In this document: positions 48,608 to 58,410 of the stretch, piece by piece
How the letters are laid out: each line of letters opens with the position of its first letter
Numbering within the stretch: position 1 is the first letter of the stretch
Assembly (NCBI GenBank): GCA_958295985.1
Contig: OY282432.1
Location: 124,001 to 188,000, forward strand
Origin: an uncultured Candidatus Binatia bacterium
Lineage (GTDB): Bacteria; Desulfobacterota; Binatia; UBA9968; JAJDTQ01
Direction of reading: 5' to 3'
Length of the DNA: 64,000 nt
The notes under the pieces: generated by a model
Database searches by the model: none
What the model was told of the DNA's origin: nothing
Seen by the model: only the letters and a program-made list of their open reading frames with translations
Position numbers and translations under genes: made by a program

Positions 48608-49621
48608 TCAGTCGTCCAGCCACATGAGCTTGGCCGGATTGTCCTTCAGCATGACAGCGATCTGCTCCTGGGTGATGCCGAAACCCAGCAGCGCGCGAAT
48701 GAACACCCGCATGCCGTCGATGGCGTTCAGGTGCAGGACCTGGCCGAAGTCGCTGCCGATGATGCAGCGCTCGGGGCCGATCTCGGCGATGGTCTTGACG
48801 GTTTCCATGGGATCGGCCACCGGCTGATAGAGGCTGGGGATCATGGGCTGGCAGTAGGTCCCGACGAACACTCCCAGGTCCGCCAACTCCTTCATCTCGT
48901 CCAGCAGGAGCTTGTTGAGCTCCAGCAGCGGGTGGTCCAGGGTGGCCCGCACGCCCAGTTCCCTGGCCTTCCTGGCCAGCGGCAGCAGCTCCTCGAAATC
49001 GGTGTGACCGAAGCCGATGCCCGCCTTGTGCTCCACCGCAAGCTTCATGATCTCCACCACCTCGGGCAGCACCTCGCCCTCCTCGCTCACCAGCCGCACG
49101 CCACCCTTCTCCGGGTGACCCGCTCCGCGCCAGAAGCCCAGCGACGTGAACGTCGGGAACCAGATCATCTTGGCGTTGGGGTACTGCAGCGCGATACGGA
49201 CATACTCGGGATTCATGCCGTGGCACATGCCCGCGCCGCCGTAGACCTCCACCCGGTGCTCCAATTCCTCCATCTCGAACAGGTAGTCGATGTGACGCTG
49301 CACGAGGTAGCAGGCGTTGGCGCTGACGTTCCAGTGATCCTTGAAGGCCAGCGCCCGCATGCCGGCCCTGGAAGCCTCCACTGCGATCTGGATCATGTCC
49401 TGGGAGCGGTGGACGAAGTCGGGATACGCGTGGATGTGGCAGTCGATGGCCCCGTCGAGCAACTCGTCCTCGATGCCCGGGTAGATCTTGAGCATCTCGG
49501 GGTTGTCCTTGAGCATCTGATAGAAGTAGTCCTTGGCATTGAGTTGGCGGACGCGTTCCAGGGTAAGGGTCCGGCCCACCAGGATGCCGGCGGCCTCCGC
49601 GTCTGCAGCAAAATCACACAT
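48608..49621 (-). CDS. amidohydrolase-like protein, DUF6282 type
   Basis: It is 337 aa from ATG 49621 (MCDFAADAEAAGILVGRTLT). TIM-barrel metal motifs include GAIDCHIHAYPD, GFGHTDFEEL and GSDFGQVLHLNAIDGM. The chemistry is not known; it probably hydrolyses an amide or lactone-like bond. It is the distal gene of the minus-strand catabolic run that starts with the molybdenum enzyme. The frame upstream of 49621 is not family-like. Confidence 0.85.
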   Translation of the reverse strand: MCDFAADAEAAGILVGRTLTLERVRQLNAKDYFYQMLKDNPEMLKIYPGIEDELLDGAIDCHIHAYPDFVHRSQDMIQIAVEASRAGMRALAFKDHWNVSANACYLVQRHIDYLFEMEELEHRVEVYGGAGMCHGMNPEYVRIALQYPNAKMIWFPTFTSLGFWRGAGHPEKGGVRLVSEEGEVLPEVVEIMKLAVEHKAGIGFGHTDFEELLPLARKARELGVRATLDHPLLELNKLLLDEMKELADLGVFVGTYCQPMIPSLYQPVADPMETVKTIAEIGPERCIIGSDFGQVLHLNAIDGMRVFIRALLGFGITQEQIAVMLKDNPAKLMWLDD

Positions 49622-49726
49622 GGTCTCCTCGCTTTCCGGTTGCTCGTTCCTGCCCGCCGGCCGGGTTCGGCGCCGGAAACGGGCACGGGCGGGTTTGAAA
49701 ACCGCCCTGCATTTTCTCATCGGGCC

Positions 49727-50728
49727 TTAGCCGGCCTCGTTGCCCCAGGCGGTGATGAACCGCGCGGCGTCCTCCGCGGCCGGCTCGCTGACCGGAACGT
49801 ACGGCACCACCATCCGCGTCACCCCGGCCTCCACGTACGGCCCCAGCCGGTCCTTGATCTCCGCGACCGACGTCGCCGGGATCACCGGCAGCCGGTCCAT
49901 GTAGTCGTCGGTGAGGGCGCTCATGGCAGCCTTGAAGCCGCCGCTTCGGAACGCCTCCTGAATGGCGTCCACCTCCGCGACGAAGCCCTGTTCCCGCAAC
50001 ATGTCACTATAGTGGTCCGCGATGTTGTAGAAAGTCAGGGCCTGCCGGAGCCTGGAGCGGGCAACCTCCCGGTCCGGATTGAGGGACACCCGGACCTTGC
50101 CGATGACGTCCACCGGGCCTCGTCCTACGGCCTGGGCCGCTGCCTGGGTCCGGTCCGCGATCTCGCGGACCTTCTCGGGCGTCGCCATGTTGATGAAGAC
50201 CCCGTCCGATATCCTTCCCGCCAGCCGCGTCATCTGCGGCCCCAGGCCGGCCAGATAGACGGGTAATCGCGGGTGCCGCGGCTTCCACGAAAGCTGGAAG
50301 CGCTTGCCGGTCTGATAGATCTCGCCTTCGTACTCGACCCGCTCCCCGGCCACCACCTTGCGCACGATCTCCATGTACTCCCGGGCGCGCCGCAGCGGGC
50401 GGTCGAAGACCCCGCCATGCCACCCGGCGATGGCCTTGTTGGCCACCCCGAGGCCCAACAGGACGCGCCCCTCCGAGAGGTCCTGTAGCGTCGCCGCCTG
50501 CAACCCCAGGGCCACCGGACTGCGGCCGAAGATGTGGTAGATGGCCGTTCCCAACTTGATGGTGCTGGTGCGGCTGGCCGCTGCCGAGATCAGCACCATG
50601 GGGTCGGTGCTGTTGGATTCGCCTTTCCAGAACGCGCCGAAGCCGGCCCGCTCCGCCCGCTCCACCAGCCCCACCACGTCCGCTGCCGGGTAATGTGCCG
50701 CGGAGTTGATTTCGATATCGTAGATCAC
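49727..50728 (-). CDS. LLM-class flavin/F420-dependent oxidoreductase
   Basis: It is 333 aa with a luciferase-like TIM barrel: VGLVERAERAGFGAFWKGE, TSTIKLGTAIYHIFGRSPVALG, LSEGRVLLGLGVANKAI and REYMEIVRKVVAGERV. It may use F420H2 or FMNH2; the cofactor cannot be told from sequence alone. Located between DUF6282 and MaoC genes in a catabolic cluster. Confidence 0.9.
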   Translation of the reverse strand: MIYDIEINSAAHYPAADVVGLVERAERAGFGAFWKGESNSTDPMVLISAAASRTSTIKLGTAIYHIFGRSPVALGLQAATLQDLSEGRVLLGLGVANKAIAGWHGGVFDRPLRRAREYMEIVRKVVAGERVEYEGEIYQTGKRFQLSWKPRHPRLPVYLAGLGPQMTRLAGRISDGVFINMATPEKVREIADRTQAAAQAVGRGPVDVIGKVRVSLNPDREVARSRLRQALTFYNIADHYSDMLREQGFVAEVDAIQEAFRSGGFKAAMSALTDDYMDRLPVIPATSVAEIKDRLGPYVEAGVTRMVVPYVPVSEPAAEDAARFITAWGNEAG

Positions 50729-50795
50729 GTGCCTCCTCGTTCAGGTTCGGGTTTCCGCGCAAACGAATCTGCCGCGCGTTACTCTTTTCGGGATA

Positions 50796-51278
50796 CTAAC
50801 CGGACGTCTGCCGGGCGGTCATGAAATTGATCATCTTCATGCTCATGACCACGTCACCGTCCTGATTCAGGGTCTCCAGGAACGAGTTGACGATGCCCCG
50901 GTCGGGTTTGGAGCTCGACCGCCGCGTTTCCAGCACCGTAACCCGGACCGTCAATCGATCGCCCGGACGCACCGGCTTGTTCCAGCGAAGTTCGTCCACG
51001 CCGGGCGAACCGAGATTGGCCACCGCCGAGAGATAGTTGTCGGAGTATACCCGCATCATGGCCGCGGCGGTATGCCAGCCGCTGGCGATGAGCCCTTTGT
51101 AAATGGTCTTCCTCGCTAGCTCCGGGTCCGTGTGGTACGGCTGCGGCACGAAACGCTTGCCGAACTCGACGATCTCGATCTCGTCGAGGCTCACCGGGCC
51201 GAACTCGTGTACCGCGCCGGCCAGGTAATCCTCGAAGTACCGCTCCTCTCTGGGAACATCGAATCCGGACTCCTGCAT
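50796..51278 (-). CDS. MaoC-like dehydratase
   Basis: It is 160 aa, a single hotdog domain. ERYFEDYLAGAVHEFGPVSLDEIEIVEFGKRFVPQPYHTDPE carries the Asp/His-type pair, and GLIASGWHTAAAMMRV follows. It probably hydrates an enoyl-CoA. It is 67 bp upstream of the LLM gene on the same strand. It is paralogous to the 34656 gene. Confidence 0.9.
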   Translation of the reverse strand: MQESGFDVPREERYFEDYLAGAVHEFGPVSLDEIEIVEFGKRFVPQPYHTDPELARKTIYKGLIASGWHTAAAMMRVYSDNYLSAVANLGSPGVDELRWNKPVRPGDRLTVRVTVLETRRSSSKPDRGIVNSFLETLNQDGDVVMSMKMINFMTARQTSG

Positions 51279-51359
51279 CCCTCACGAGTACAATGAACCG
51301 CGATTTGCTGCAACTTTCCGTCGAGCGCCACCCTCCCCTTACCACAGGTACCCTGCCGC

Positions 51360-52613
51360 TCATTTCCCTGGGCCGGGCTTGGCCGGCGGCGTGGTCCAGA
51401 ACATCAGCACGGTGGAGGTGAAGGCTGAGCCGGCGAAGATCGTGAGGGGCACGGTGTAGCTGTGGGTCAGGTCGTAGAAGAACCCGGCGCTGATGGGGCC
51501 CATGACGCTTCCGGCGGTGACGAACAGGCGGCTGAACCCCTGGATGCTGGCGAAGTGGCGGATGCCGAAGTAGTCGGCGCGAATGGGTTCCTGGAGCGAG
51601 GCCAAGCCGCCGTAGCAGAGGGAGTAAACCACCAGCGCCGCCATGAACCACGTTGACGAGGCGGTGGTGGCCATGGTCAGGACCGAGGCGCTGAGGACGC
51701 CGAGCAGGCCGATCATCAGGCGGCGCTTGTCCATGAAGTCCCCCATCCAGCCGAAGGCCAGACGCGCCGGGGAGCCGATAAGCGCGGAGACACCGAGCAA
51801 CGTGCCGGCCAGGTCCTGGCCCCAACCGCGGTCCACCAGAAGGACCACGAGATGGACCGAGATCCCCTCGGTGACCATCTGCCGCAGCCCCATGACCGCA
51901 GAAAGCAGCCAAAACGACCGGGTGCGGAGCGCCTCCTTGAGGGTCAGCGAGACCTCGGGGTCCGGGGCCGGTGTACCGGGACGTGGGACGTTCGTGTCCG
52001 GAAGCCCGACGCCCCTCTCGTAGGCGTTCCCGATGGCGCGGGCCAAGGGCCAGCCCATGGCGACGATGATGACCGCTGATGCCACGGCCGCGGTGCGCCA
52101 ACCCCACCACACGATCATAAAGGCCACCACCGGCACCATCCCTCCGGATAAACCCGGCCCCATGCGGAAGATGCCGAAGGCGAGGCTCCGGCGGGCGCGG
52201 AAGAGCGTAGCCACCACGACGCTGATGGGGATGTAGAAACCGATGCTGGTGCCCAGCACGATGCCGGCGACGATGGTGACGTAGAGCATGGGCAGAGAAG
52301 TCACCATGCTCATGCCGACGAAGCCCAGTGCACAGATCACGATGCCGAGGTACATGACCCGCTTGGGACCCAGGCGGCGGGTCATGTAACCCTCGGCGGG
52401 ACCCAACAGGCCCGACTCCACCCGGGCCATGGAGAAGGCGCCCGAGATGGCGGTGCGGCTCCAGCCGAACTCCCGCTCGAAGGACGGGAAATAGACACCC
52501 AGGCCGAAGTAGGCCAAACCGGTGCTGACGGCGTGGGCCAGGGCGCCGGCGAACACGATCCACCAGGTGGACGCCATCGCCACGAAGCGCGCGCGGAAGT
52601 CCGGAGTGGCCAA
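51360..52613 (-). CDS. MFS transporter
   Basis: It is 417 aa with about twelve hydrophobic segments. The loop 2-3 motif is partly kept (EGYMTRRLGPKRVMYLG) and the equivalent WMGDFMDKRRLMIGLLG is in the second half. It resembles oxalate/formate or monocarboxylate transporters (inference). It starts 6 bp after the molybdenum hydroxylase gene stop, so it is co-transcribed and probably imports that pathway's substrate. Confidence 0.9.
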   Translation of the reverse strand: MATPDFRARFVAMASTWWIVFAGALAHAVSTGLAYFGLGVYFPSFEREFGWSRTAISGAFSMARVESGLLGPAEGYMTRRLGPKRVMYLGIVICALGFVGMSMVTSLPMLYVTIVAGIVLGTSIGFYIPISVVVATLFRARRSLAFGIFRMGPGLSGGMVPVVAFMIVWWGWRTAAVASAVIIVAMGWPLARAIGNAYERGVGLPDTNVPRPGTPAPDPEVSLTLKEALRTRSFWLLSAVMGLRQMVTEGISVHLVVLLVDRGWGQDLAGTLLGVSALIGSPARLAFGWMGDFMDKRRLMIGLLGVLSASVLTMATTASSTWFMAALVVYSLCYGGLASLQEPIRADYFGIRHFASIQGFSRLFVTAGSVMGPISAGFFYDLTHSYTVPLTIFAGSAFTSTVLMFWTTPPAKPGPGK

Positions 52614-52619
52614 GGCGCC

Positions 52620-54833
52620 CTACACCGACATCCTCGACAGGACCTTCTCGGCCGTGATGGGCAACGACCGGACGCGCGATCCGGTGGCGTCGGCAACGGC
52701 ATTGGCCACCGCCGCGGCAAACGGGATGATGGGCGTCTCGCCGATGCTCATGCTGTTGTAGGGGCCGCTGCCGGTGTCGGACTGGATCAGGGCCGTGCGC
52801 AGCTCGGGCACGTCGCGGATGGTGGGGATCTTGTAATCGCCGAGGTTGACCGTGGTGACCTTGCCGTCGTCGAACTGCACGTCCTCCATCAGGGCGTAGC
52901 CGACCCCCATGACGATGGCGCCGTCGATCTGGCCCTGGTGCATCAGCGGGTTGAGGACGGCCCCGGTGTTCAGCGCCGCGGTGACCTTGCGCAGCTCCAC
53001 CTGGCCGGTTTCGGGATCCACCTCCACTTCGGCCACCTGAGCGCACATGGAGGCTTCCGGACCCATGGTGGCGTCGTTGTAGTGGCCCTCGCCCCGGATG
53101 GCCGAACCCTTGACCCGGGCCAGCTCGGCGTAGGTCATGCGCTGCTCCGCGTCGAGCCGGGTCACGCCTCCGTCGGCCACGGCCACCTTGTCGACCTCCG
53201 TGCCCATGGCCTCTGCCGCGATGCCGAGCAGTTCCTCCTTCACCGCGGTCACCGCCCGGTAGGCCGCGTTGCCGTAGATCCGGGTGCCGCGGCTGCCGCC
53301 CAGGCCCTGGTCCTTCAGCACCTGGGTAGAATCCAGGGTCTCGAGGTTGACGGACTCCAGCGGCACCTGAAGCTCTTCCGCAACCAGTTGCCGAAGCACC
53401 GTGTAGGTGCCGCTGCCCTGGTCCATGGCCGCGGCCGAAACCGTGACCGTCCCGTCCGTATCAAGGGTCACGAAAGCGTAGCACTCGCCCCCCAGAGGCA
53501 GCCACTGGGCCACGGCCACGCCCCTCCCGGTGTTGGCGCCCTTGGGAGCGCCATAGCCGGACTCGACGACGGCCTTGTCCAGGGTCTCCTCGGCCTTGAT
53601 GTGGTGCAGGACGTGTCCGGTGGGCGACTCGTCGCCGTCGTGCATCAGGTTGACCTTCCTGAACTCCACCGGGTCCATGCCCAACTCCCCGGCCACCGCG
53701 TCCATCTGGCTCTCGGTGGCGAAGAACCCCTGCGGGTCGCCGGGCGCGCGCATGTGCCCGCACGGGATCTTGTTGGTGTACGTCACCCGCTCCTCGCTCA
53801 GGTGGTGCGGCATGTTGTACGCGCCCCCCGCCTCCTGGGCGCCGAAGAGAAAACCGATGGGCTTGAAGGCGCCGTAGGCGCCGCTGTCGAAGATGAAGTC
53901 GAGATGGTGCGCCATGATCCGGCCGTCCCGCTTGACCCCGGTGCGCACCTTGATCGTGCAGGCGTGGCGCGGGTTCCCCGCCATGAGCTCCTCGTCGTAG
54001 TCCATCACCATCTTCACCGGACGCCCGCTTTTGCGCGACAACACGTAGGCCACGGCCACGTCCATGAAGTCGCCCTTGCCGCCGAAGTCGCCGCCGATGT
54101 AGCAGGGATGGACCATCAGGCTCTCGAACGGTACCTTGAGGGCCTTGGCAAGCTGCTGGCGCAAGGCGAACGGAGTCTTGCTGCAGGACCAGATCTCCGC
54201 TGCGCCCGACGGCTCCACGCTCACCAGGCAGGAATGGGGCTCGATGTAGCCCTGGTGCACGGGCTGGGTGTAGAAAGTGTTCTCCACGATGACGTCGGAC
54301 TCGGCGAAACCCTTCTCGATCTCGCCCTTGCCCCAGGAAAGGTACACGAAGGTGTTGGTGGGCGACTCCAGCGGGGCCATGAGCCCCTCATAGTTCATGA
54401 CGTCCGGATGGATCACCGGGGCCGAAGGCTTGACCGCCTCCAGCGGGTCCAGCACCGGCTCCCCGTCCTCGTATTCCACCTCGATCAACTCCACCGCCCG
54501 TTCCGCGGCCTCCTCGCTGTCGGCCGCCACCGCCGCCACCTTCTCGCCCGCGAAGCGCACCACGTCCTCCGCCAGGATGGGCATGTCGTACAGCCGCCGG
54601 CCGATCTTCAGCCCGGCCACGTCCGCGCCGGTGACCACGGCCCGGACCCCGGGCGCCTGCTCCGCCCGGCTCGTGTTGATGCGCTTGATCCTTCCGCAGG
54701 GTATGGGGCTCCGCAGCACCTTGCCCCACACCATGCCCGGAAGGGTCACGTCCACCGCGTACACGGCCTCGCCCGTCACCTTGCCCACGCCTTCGGCCCG
54801 GGGGGTGGGGACTCCGATCTTTCCTGTAGCCAT
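52620..54833 (-). CDS. xanthine dehydrogenase family molybdopterin-binding subunit
   Basis: It is 737 aa. It has the N-terminal domain GKVTGEAVYAVDVTLPGMVWGK, then molybdopterin domains with GDFGGKGDF, GHMRAPGDPQGFFATE and DQGSGTYTVLRQLVAEEL. The active-site Glu is in MSIGETPIIPFAAAVANAV. It hydroxylates an aromatic or aldehyde substrate. The usual 2Fe-2S and FAD subunits are not adjacent, so they must be elsewhere or shared. First gene of the minus-strand catabolic operon. Confidence 0.93.
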   Translation of the reverse strand: MATGKIGVPTPRAEGVGKVTGEAVYAVDVTLPGMVWGKVLRSPIPCGRIKRINTSRAEQAPGVRAVVTGADVAGLKIGRRLYDMPILAEDVVRFAGEKVAAVAADSEEAAERAVELIEVEYEDGEPVLDPLEAVKPSAPVIHPDVMNYEGLMAPLESPTNTFVYLSWGKGEIEKGFAESDVIVENTFYTQPVHQGYIEPHSCLVSVEPSGAAEIWSCSKTPFALRQQLAKALKVPFESLMVHPCYIGGDFGGKGDFMDVAVAYVLSRKSGRPVKMVMDYDEELMAGNPRHACTIKVRTGVKRDGRIMAHHLDFIFDSGAYGAFKPIGFLFGAQEAGGAYNMPHHLSEERVTYTNKIPCGHMRAPGDPQGFFATESQMDAVAGELGMDPVEFRKVNLMHDGDESPTGHVLHHIKAEETLDKAVVESGYGAPKGANTGRGVAVAQWLPLGGECYAFVTLDTDGTVTVSAAAMDQGSGTYTVLRQLVAEELQVPLESVNLETLDSTQVLKDQGLGGSRGTRIYGNAAYRAVTAVKEELLGIAAEAMGTEVDKVAVADGGVTRLDAEQRMTYAELARVKGSAIRGEGHYNDATMGPEASMCAQVAEVEVDPETGQVELRKVTAALNTGAVLNPLMHQGQIDGAIVMGVGYALMEDVQFDDGKVTTVNLGDYKIPTIRDVPELRTALIQSDTGSGPYNSMSIGETPIIPFAAAVANAVADATGSRVRSLPITAEKVLSRMSV

Positions 54834-54997
54834 GGGTTACCTCGGTCGTAGGGGGAGTCTTGCGTTCCCGGCTGAGTCCTTGCGCCATGGATGGCATATC
54901 GCCCCGGATGGACCGAGTCAATGGACATCCGACCTGTATGTCTATCCATCCATCACGGTTTGACTTCTCGGAGGACATTCGAGAGACTTGGACGCCT

Positions 54998-55750
54998 ATG
55001 ACCCTCGACGACTTCGCCTCGATACTTCGGCGCGCCACCGACGTCGTGTTCTTTACCGGCGCGGGCATCAGCACCGAATCGGGCATCCCCGACTTCAGAA
55101 GCCCGGGCGGCAAGTGGACGCGGATGAAGCCGGTGTACTTCGACGAGTTCATCAGCAGCGAGGAAGCCAGGGTTCGGGCGTGGCAGCGCAAGAAGGAAAG
55201 CCACCTGCTCTACAAGGAAGTGAAACCCAACGTCGGGCACACGTCCATCAGCAACTTCGAGAAGCGCGGCAAGCTCCTGGGGCTCATTACCCAGAACATC
55301 GACGGCCTGCACAGCCGCGGCGGGGTCTCGGACGGCAAGATCGTGGAGCTGCACGGCTCGGACCGCACGGTGGTGTGCCTCGGCTGCGGCAAGGACTTCG
55401 ATCCGGAGGAGGTCCTGGAAAGCCTGGGTGAGACCTTCACCTCGCCCCGCTGCGACGCGTGCGACGGACTGCTCAAGTCCGGCACCATCTCCTTCGGCCA
55501 GCCCATGCCGCAGGCGGCCATGCAGCAGGCTCAGGTCTGGAGCGAAGCGGCCGAGATCTTCGTCGTGGTGGGTTCGTCGCTGGTCGTTCAGCCCGCCGCG
55601 TCCTTCCCGGTCATCGCCAAACAGGCCGGTGCCTTGCTGGCCGTCGTCAACCGGGAAGCCACCCCCATCGAGTCCCTGGCCGACTACAGCTACGAGGGCG
55701 AGATCGGCGAGTTCTTCCGCAAGCTGAACCCGCTGCTGGCCGACGCGTAA
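54998..55750 (+). CDS. Sir2-family NAD-dependent protein deacylase
   Basis: It is 250 aa from ATG 54998; ATG 54938 is an alternative. Motifs are FFTGAGISTESGIPDFRS, TQNIDGLHSRGG, ELHGSD (catalytic His) and a four-Cys zinc site (CLGCGKDF and CDACDG). GSSLVVQPAASFP closes the NAD site. It removes acyl groups from protein lysine and may regulate acyl-CoA-linked enzymes. It is divergent from the molybdenum hydroxylase (164 bp). Confidence 0.93.
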   Translation: MTLDDFASILRRATDVVFFTGAGISTESGIPDFRSPGGKWTRMKPVYFDEFISSEEARVRAWQRKKESHLLYKEVKPNVGHTSISNFEKRGKLLGLITQNIDGLHSRGGVSDGKIVELHGSDRTVVCLGCGKDFDPEEVLESLGETFTSPRCDACDGLLKSGTISFGQPMPQAAMQQAQVWSEAAEIFVVVGSSLVVQPAASFPVIAKQAGALLAVVNREATPIESLADYSYEGEIGEFFRKLNPLLADA

Positions 55751-55850
55751 GCGCCCGAAGCCGGCTTGACACCCCCGCGGCAAGACTGATAGAGGTCGGC
55801 AAGCAAAGCACCTCTATACGTCTTACGCCAACCCGCGGGAGGAGAGCGCC

Positions 55851-56828
55851 ATGAGCGATACGAACGGTCATACGAAGGCACTCCACGTCATGACTCATTC
55901 CGGGTGGTACCGTTTCGAGAAGAACGGCGATGCCTGGAATCAGGTGGATCGCGACCTGACGTTCTGGAGCCTGAGCTGCATCGCCGTGGATCCGGAAGAT
56001 CCGCTGACCGTGTACGCGGGCACCGAGCACTCGGGCCTGTTCTTCACCCACGACGGCGGCGAGACCTGGACACGGTCCGAGCCCAACGTACCGCATCTCG
56101 ATATCTTCTCGCTGTGGGCCCTGCCCGGGTCGCTGTTCGTCGGCACCCGTCCGGCGGCACTCTTCCACGGGGCCCCCGGTAAAGGTTGGGAGGAACTCCC
56201 GGACGTGCGCGAGAGCGGCTCCGGCGGAACCTTTCCGCCCAACCCGGCCCAGGCTCCCCGGACCCGCTACCTTACCGCCGACCCTTCCGCGCCGTCACGG
56301 CTCTACGCCGGCATCGAGGTGGGCGGCCTGCTCCTGAGCGACGACAACGGCGGGGGCTGGCGCGGCGCCAACGAGGGCCTGTGGGACCGCGACCTGCATC
56401 AGCTTCACCACTCCAGGCATGAGCCCGAGTTGGTGGTTGCAGCCTGCGGCGAAGGCATTTTCCGCAGCCGGGACCGGGCCGCCCACTGGCAGGAGATCAC
56501 CCCGTCGGACACCCGCACCTACGGCACCACCGTCACCGAGACGGATGACGGCAGCCTGTATCTCGGCGTGACGCTGGGCCGGCCCAACACCTGGGTGCGC
56601 AAGGAGCGGGCCAGCTCGGCCATCCTGCGGAGCGAGCACGAGGCCGCCGACTGGAAAGTGCTGGCCGAGGGCTTCCTCGGCGGCATCATGGACACCGTGC
56701 CCGACCCCGACGGCCCCGGCATCATCGCCGCCACCTCCGAAGGGGAGATCATGGTTGTCGAGGGATCGAACTGCCGCACGGTGGCCAGCGGGCTGCCGTG
56801 TATCAACGAGATCGCCTTCGGCGCCTAG
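55851..56828 (+). CDS. BNR/sialidase-like beta-propeller protein
   Basis: It is 325 aa with ATG 55851 behind a GGGAGGAGAG site. Repeats of the type TVYAGTEHSGLFFTHDGGETW, RLYAGIEVGGLLLSDDNGGGW and ACGEGIFRSRDRAAHW give a six- or seven-bladed propeller with Asp-box turns. No signal peptide was seen, so it is probably cytoplasmic. Enzymatic activity is not evident. Exact function is unknown. Confidence 0.85.
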   Translation: MSDTNGHTKALHVMTHSGWYRFEKNGDAWNQVDRDLTFWSLSCIAVDPEDPLTVYAGTEHSGLFFTHDGGETWTRSEPNVPHLDIFSLWALPGSLFVGTRPAALFHGAPGKGWEELPDVRESGSGGTFPPNPAQAPRTRYLTADPSAPSRLYAGIEVGGLLLSDDNGGGWRGANEGLWDRDLHQLHHSRHEPELVVAACGEGIFRSRDRAAHWQEITPSDTRTYGTTVTETDDGSLYLGVTLGRPNTWVRKERASSAILRSEHEAADWKVLAEGFLGGIMDTVPDPDGPGIIAATSEGEIMVVEGSNCRTVASGLPCINEIAFGA

Positions 56829-56904
56829 CTTGACCGTCTTCGCCCAAAGTACGGACACGCCCGTGAGGGGACCGTACACGACACCCTCCCGGGACCGCTG
56901 ATCC

Positions 56905-58086
56905 GTGCCGGTTGCGACTCCTGCGTCCACCCGGACCGACTGGGGGTCCGTAGCGGTTGCGGCCCTTTCCGCGGTGGGACCGGCCATGGTGGTCGCGGTT
57001 CTGGGAATCGGCCTCCCTGAGATACGCGCAAGCCTGGAGCTCTCCGAGGTCTGGGCGGGTACGCTCTTTTCCGCCATCTTCGTGGTCGCGGCGTGCGCGA
57101 GCTGGTCGGCCGGGCGGCTGTCCGACAACCTGGGCCGGCGCAGGGTCCTGGTTGCCGGCGGCCTCGCCCTGGGCGCCGGGTTCGGCCTCGTATCGACCAT
57201 CCAGAGTTACCGCGCCGCGGTCGCCTTCCTGGCCGTGGCCGGCCTGGGATACGGCTTCATTACCGCCTCCGTCCTGTCTTTGGTGTCCGATCTCCTGCCC
57301 TCGCGACGCGGACTGGGGATGGGCCTGCTCTCCGCCACCTATGGCCTCGGCAGCGTCAGCGGTCCCATCGTGGCCGCCGCCATCATCCAGCGTTTCGGGT
57401 GGCGCGGCGCCACTGCCACGGTGGGCTGCATCGCCGCCGCCATTGCGGCCATCCAGTGGCTGCGCGTCCGGGAACCGGTCCGGGCGCAGGCCGTTCCTCG
57501 CGCCGCGGGCGCGGGAAGGCCGGGGGTGATGAACCGCAACATGATCCTCCTGGCGGTGGCGCAGTTCTTCGGCGGCGCGGTGTTCTGGATCACCTCCTCC
57601 TGGACGCCGACGTTTCTGCGCACGGCTGCGGAGTTGACGCTCGACCAGGCGGGCATGGTCATGGCGGCCTGGGGCGCCACCCCCATTATCGGGGCCATGG
57701 CGCTGGGGATCCTGTCCGACCGTCTGGGACGAAAGCGGATCATTCTGCTGGGCGCCTTCCCCGGCGTGATCGTGGTGTTGGCCGTCTACGGTTGGCTTGT
57801 CCACCCGTTGGCCCTGGCCGCGGGCATCTGTCTCCTGGGCCTGTGCAAGTCGCCGGTACCCTCGCTGGTGGTGGCGCTGGCGCAGGACTCTGCCGCCAAA
57901 GGCCGGGTGGGCGCCGCCAGCGGCCTCATCATGTCCATGCACTACGTGGCGGCCCTGACCACCCCGGTGGCCATGGGGCAGCTCATCACGTGGCTGGACA
58001 GCATGACGCTGGCCATGCTGTTGGGGTCGGCGCTGGCCTTCGCCGTGTTCGGACTGCTCGTGACGAGCGTCCGTGAGACCTCCTGA
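56905..58086 (+). CDS. MFS transporter
   Basis: It is 393 aa from GTG 56905, with about twelve membrane segments. The loop motif GRLSDNLGRRRVLVAGG in the first half and GILSDRLGRKRIILLGAF in the second half are classic MFS. Substrate is unknown. It lies 76 bp downstream of the propeller gene and 48 bp upstream of a small membrane protein. Confidence 0.92.
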   Translation: MPVATPASTRTDWGSVAVAALSAVGPAMVVAVLGIGLPEIRASLELSEVWAGTLFSAIFVVAACASWSAGRLSDNLGRRRVLVAGGLALGAGFGLVSTIQSYRAAVAFLAVAGLGYGFITASVLSLVSDLLPSRRGLGMGLLSATYGLGSVSGPIVAAAIIQRFGWRGATATVGCIAAAIAAIQWLRVREPVRAQAVPRAAGAGRPGVMNRNMILLAVAQFFGGAVFWITSSWTPTFLRTAAELTLDQAGMVMAAWGATPIIGAMALGILSDRLGRKRIILLGAFPGVIVVLAVYGWLVHPLALAAGICLLGLCKSPVPSLVVALAQDSAAKGRVGAASGLIMSMHYVAALTTPVAMGQLITWLDSMTLAMLLGSALAFAVFGLLVTSVRETS

Positions 58087-58134
58087 GACACCGGGCAGGG
58101 AACCGGCTCTCACCCAGTCGCACAGGCTTCTCGA

Positions 58135-58410
58135 ATGTCCAGGACACGCGTTTTCATCACCGGGTTCCTCGCCGGATTCGTCCTGGTCCTGGCAGGAACG
58201 CCCCTTCTTCCGGGTCCAGCTCCGAACATGCGCGCCATACTCGAAGTCCTCGCAGCCCCCGGAGTGATACTCTCGCTTCCCGTCATCAACCTCGTCCAAA
58301 GTCCCGTGTGGGCGGTGGGGTGCATCGGGGTTCTCAACGGTGTCGTTTACGGAATAGCGGGATCGTTGATCTTTCGTCTGGCGAGGAAGGTCAAGGAGAG
58401 CATGGCGTGA
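58135..58410 (+). CDS. small membrane protein of unknown function
   Basis: It is 91 aa with two or three hydrophobic stretches (FITGFLAGFVLVLAGTPLL, ILSLPVINLVQSPVWAVGCI, GVVYGIAGSLIFRL) and a basic C-terminus. No family was recognised. It follows the MFS gene closely. A 158-bp gap leads to dctP. Confidence 0.6.
   Translation: MSRTRVFITGFLAGFVLVLAGTPLLPGPAPNMRAILEVLAAPGVILSLPVINLVQSPVWAVGCIGVLNGVVYGIAGSLIFRLARKVKESMA

Noticed and set aside
52533..54851. 772-aa plus-strand ORF opposite the molybdenum hydroxylase
   Set aside because: Antisense shadow; the minus-strand protein has all family motifs.
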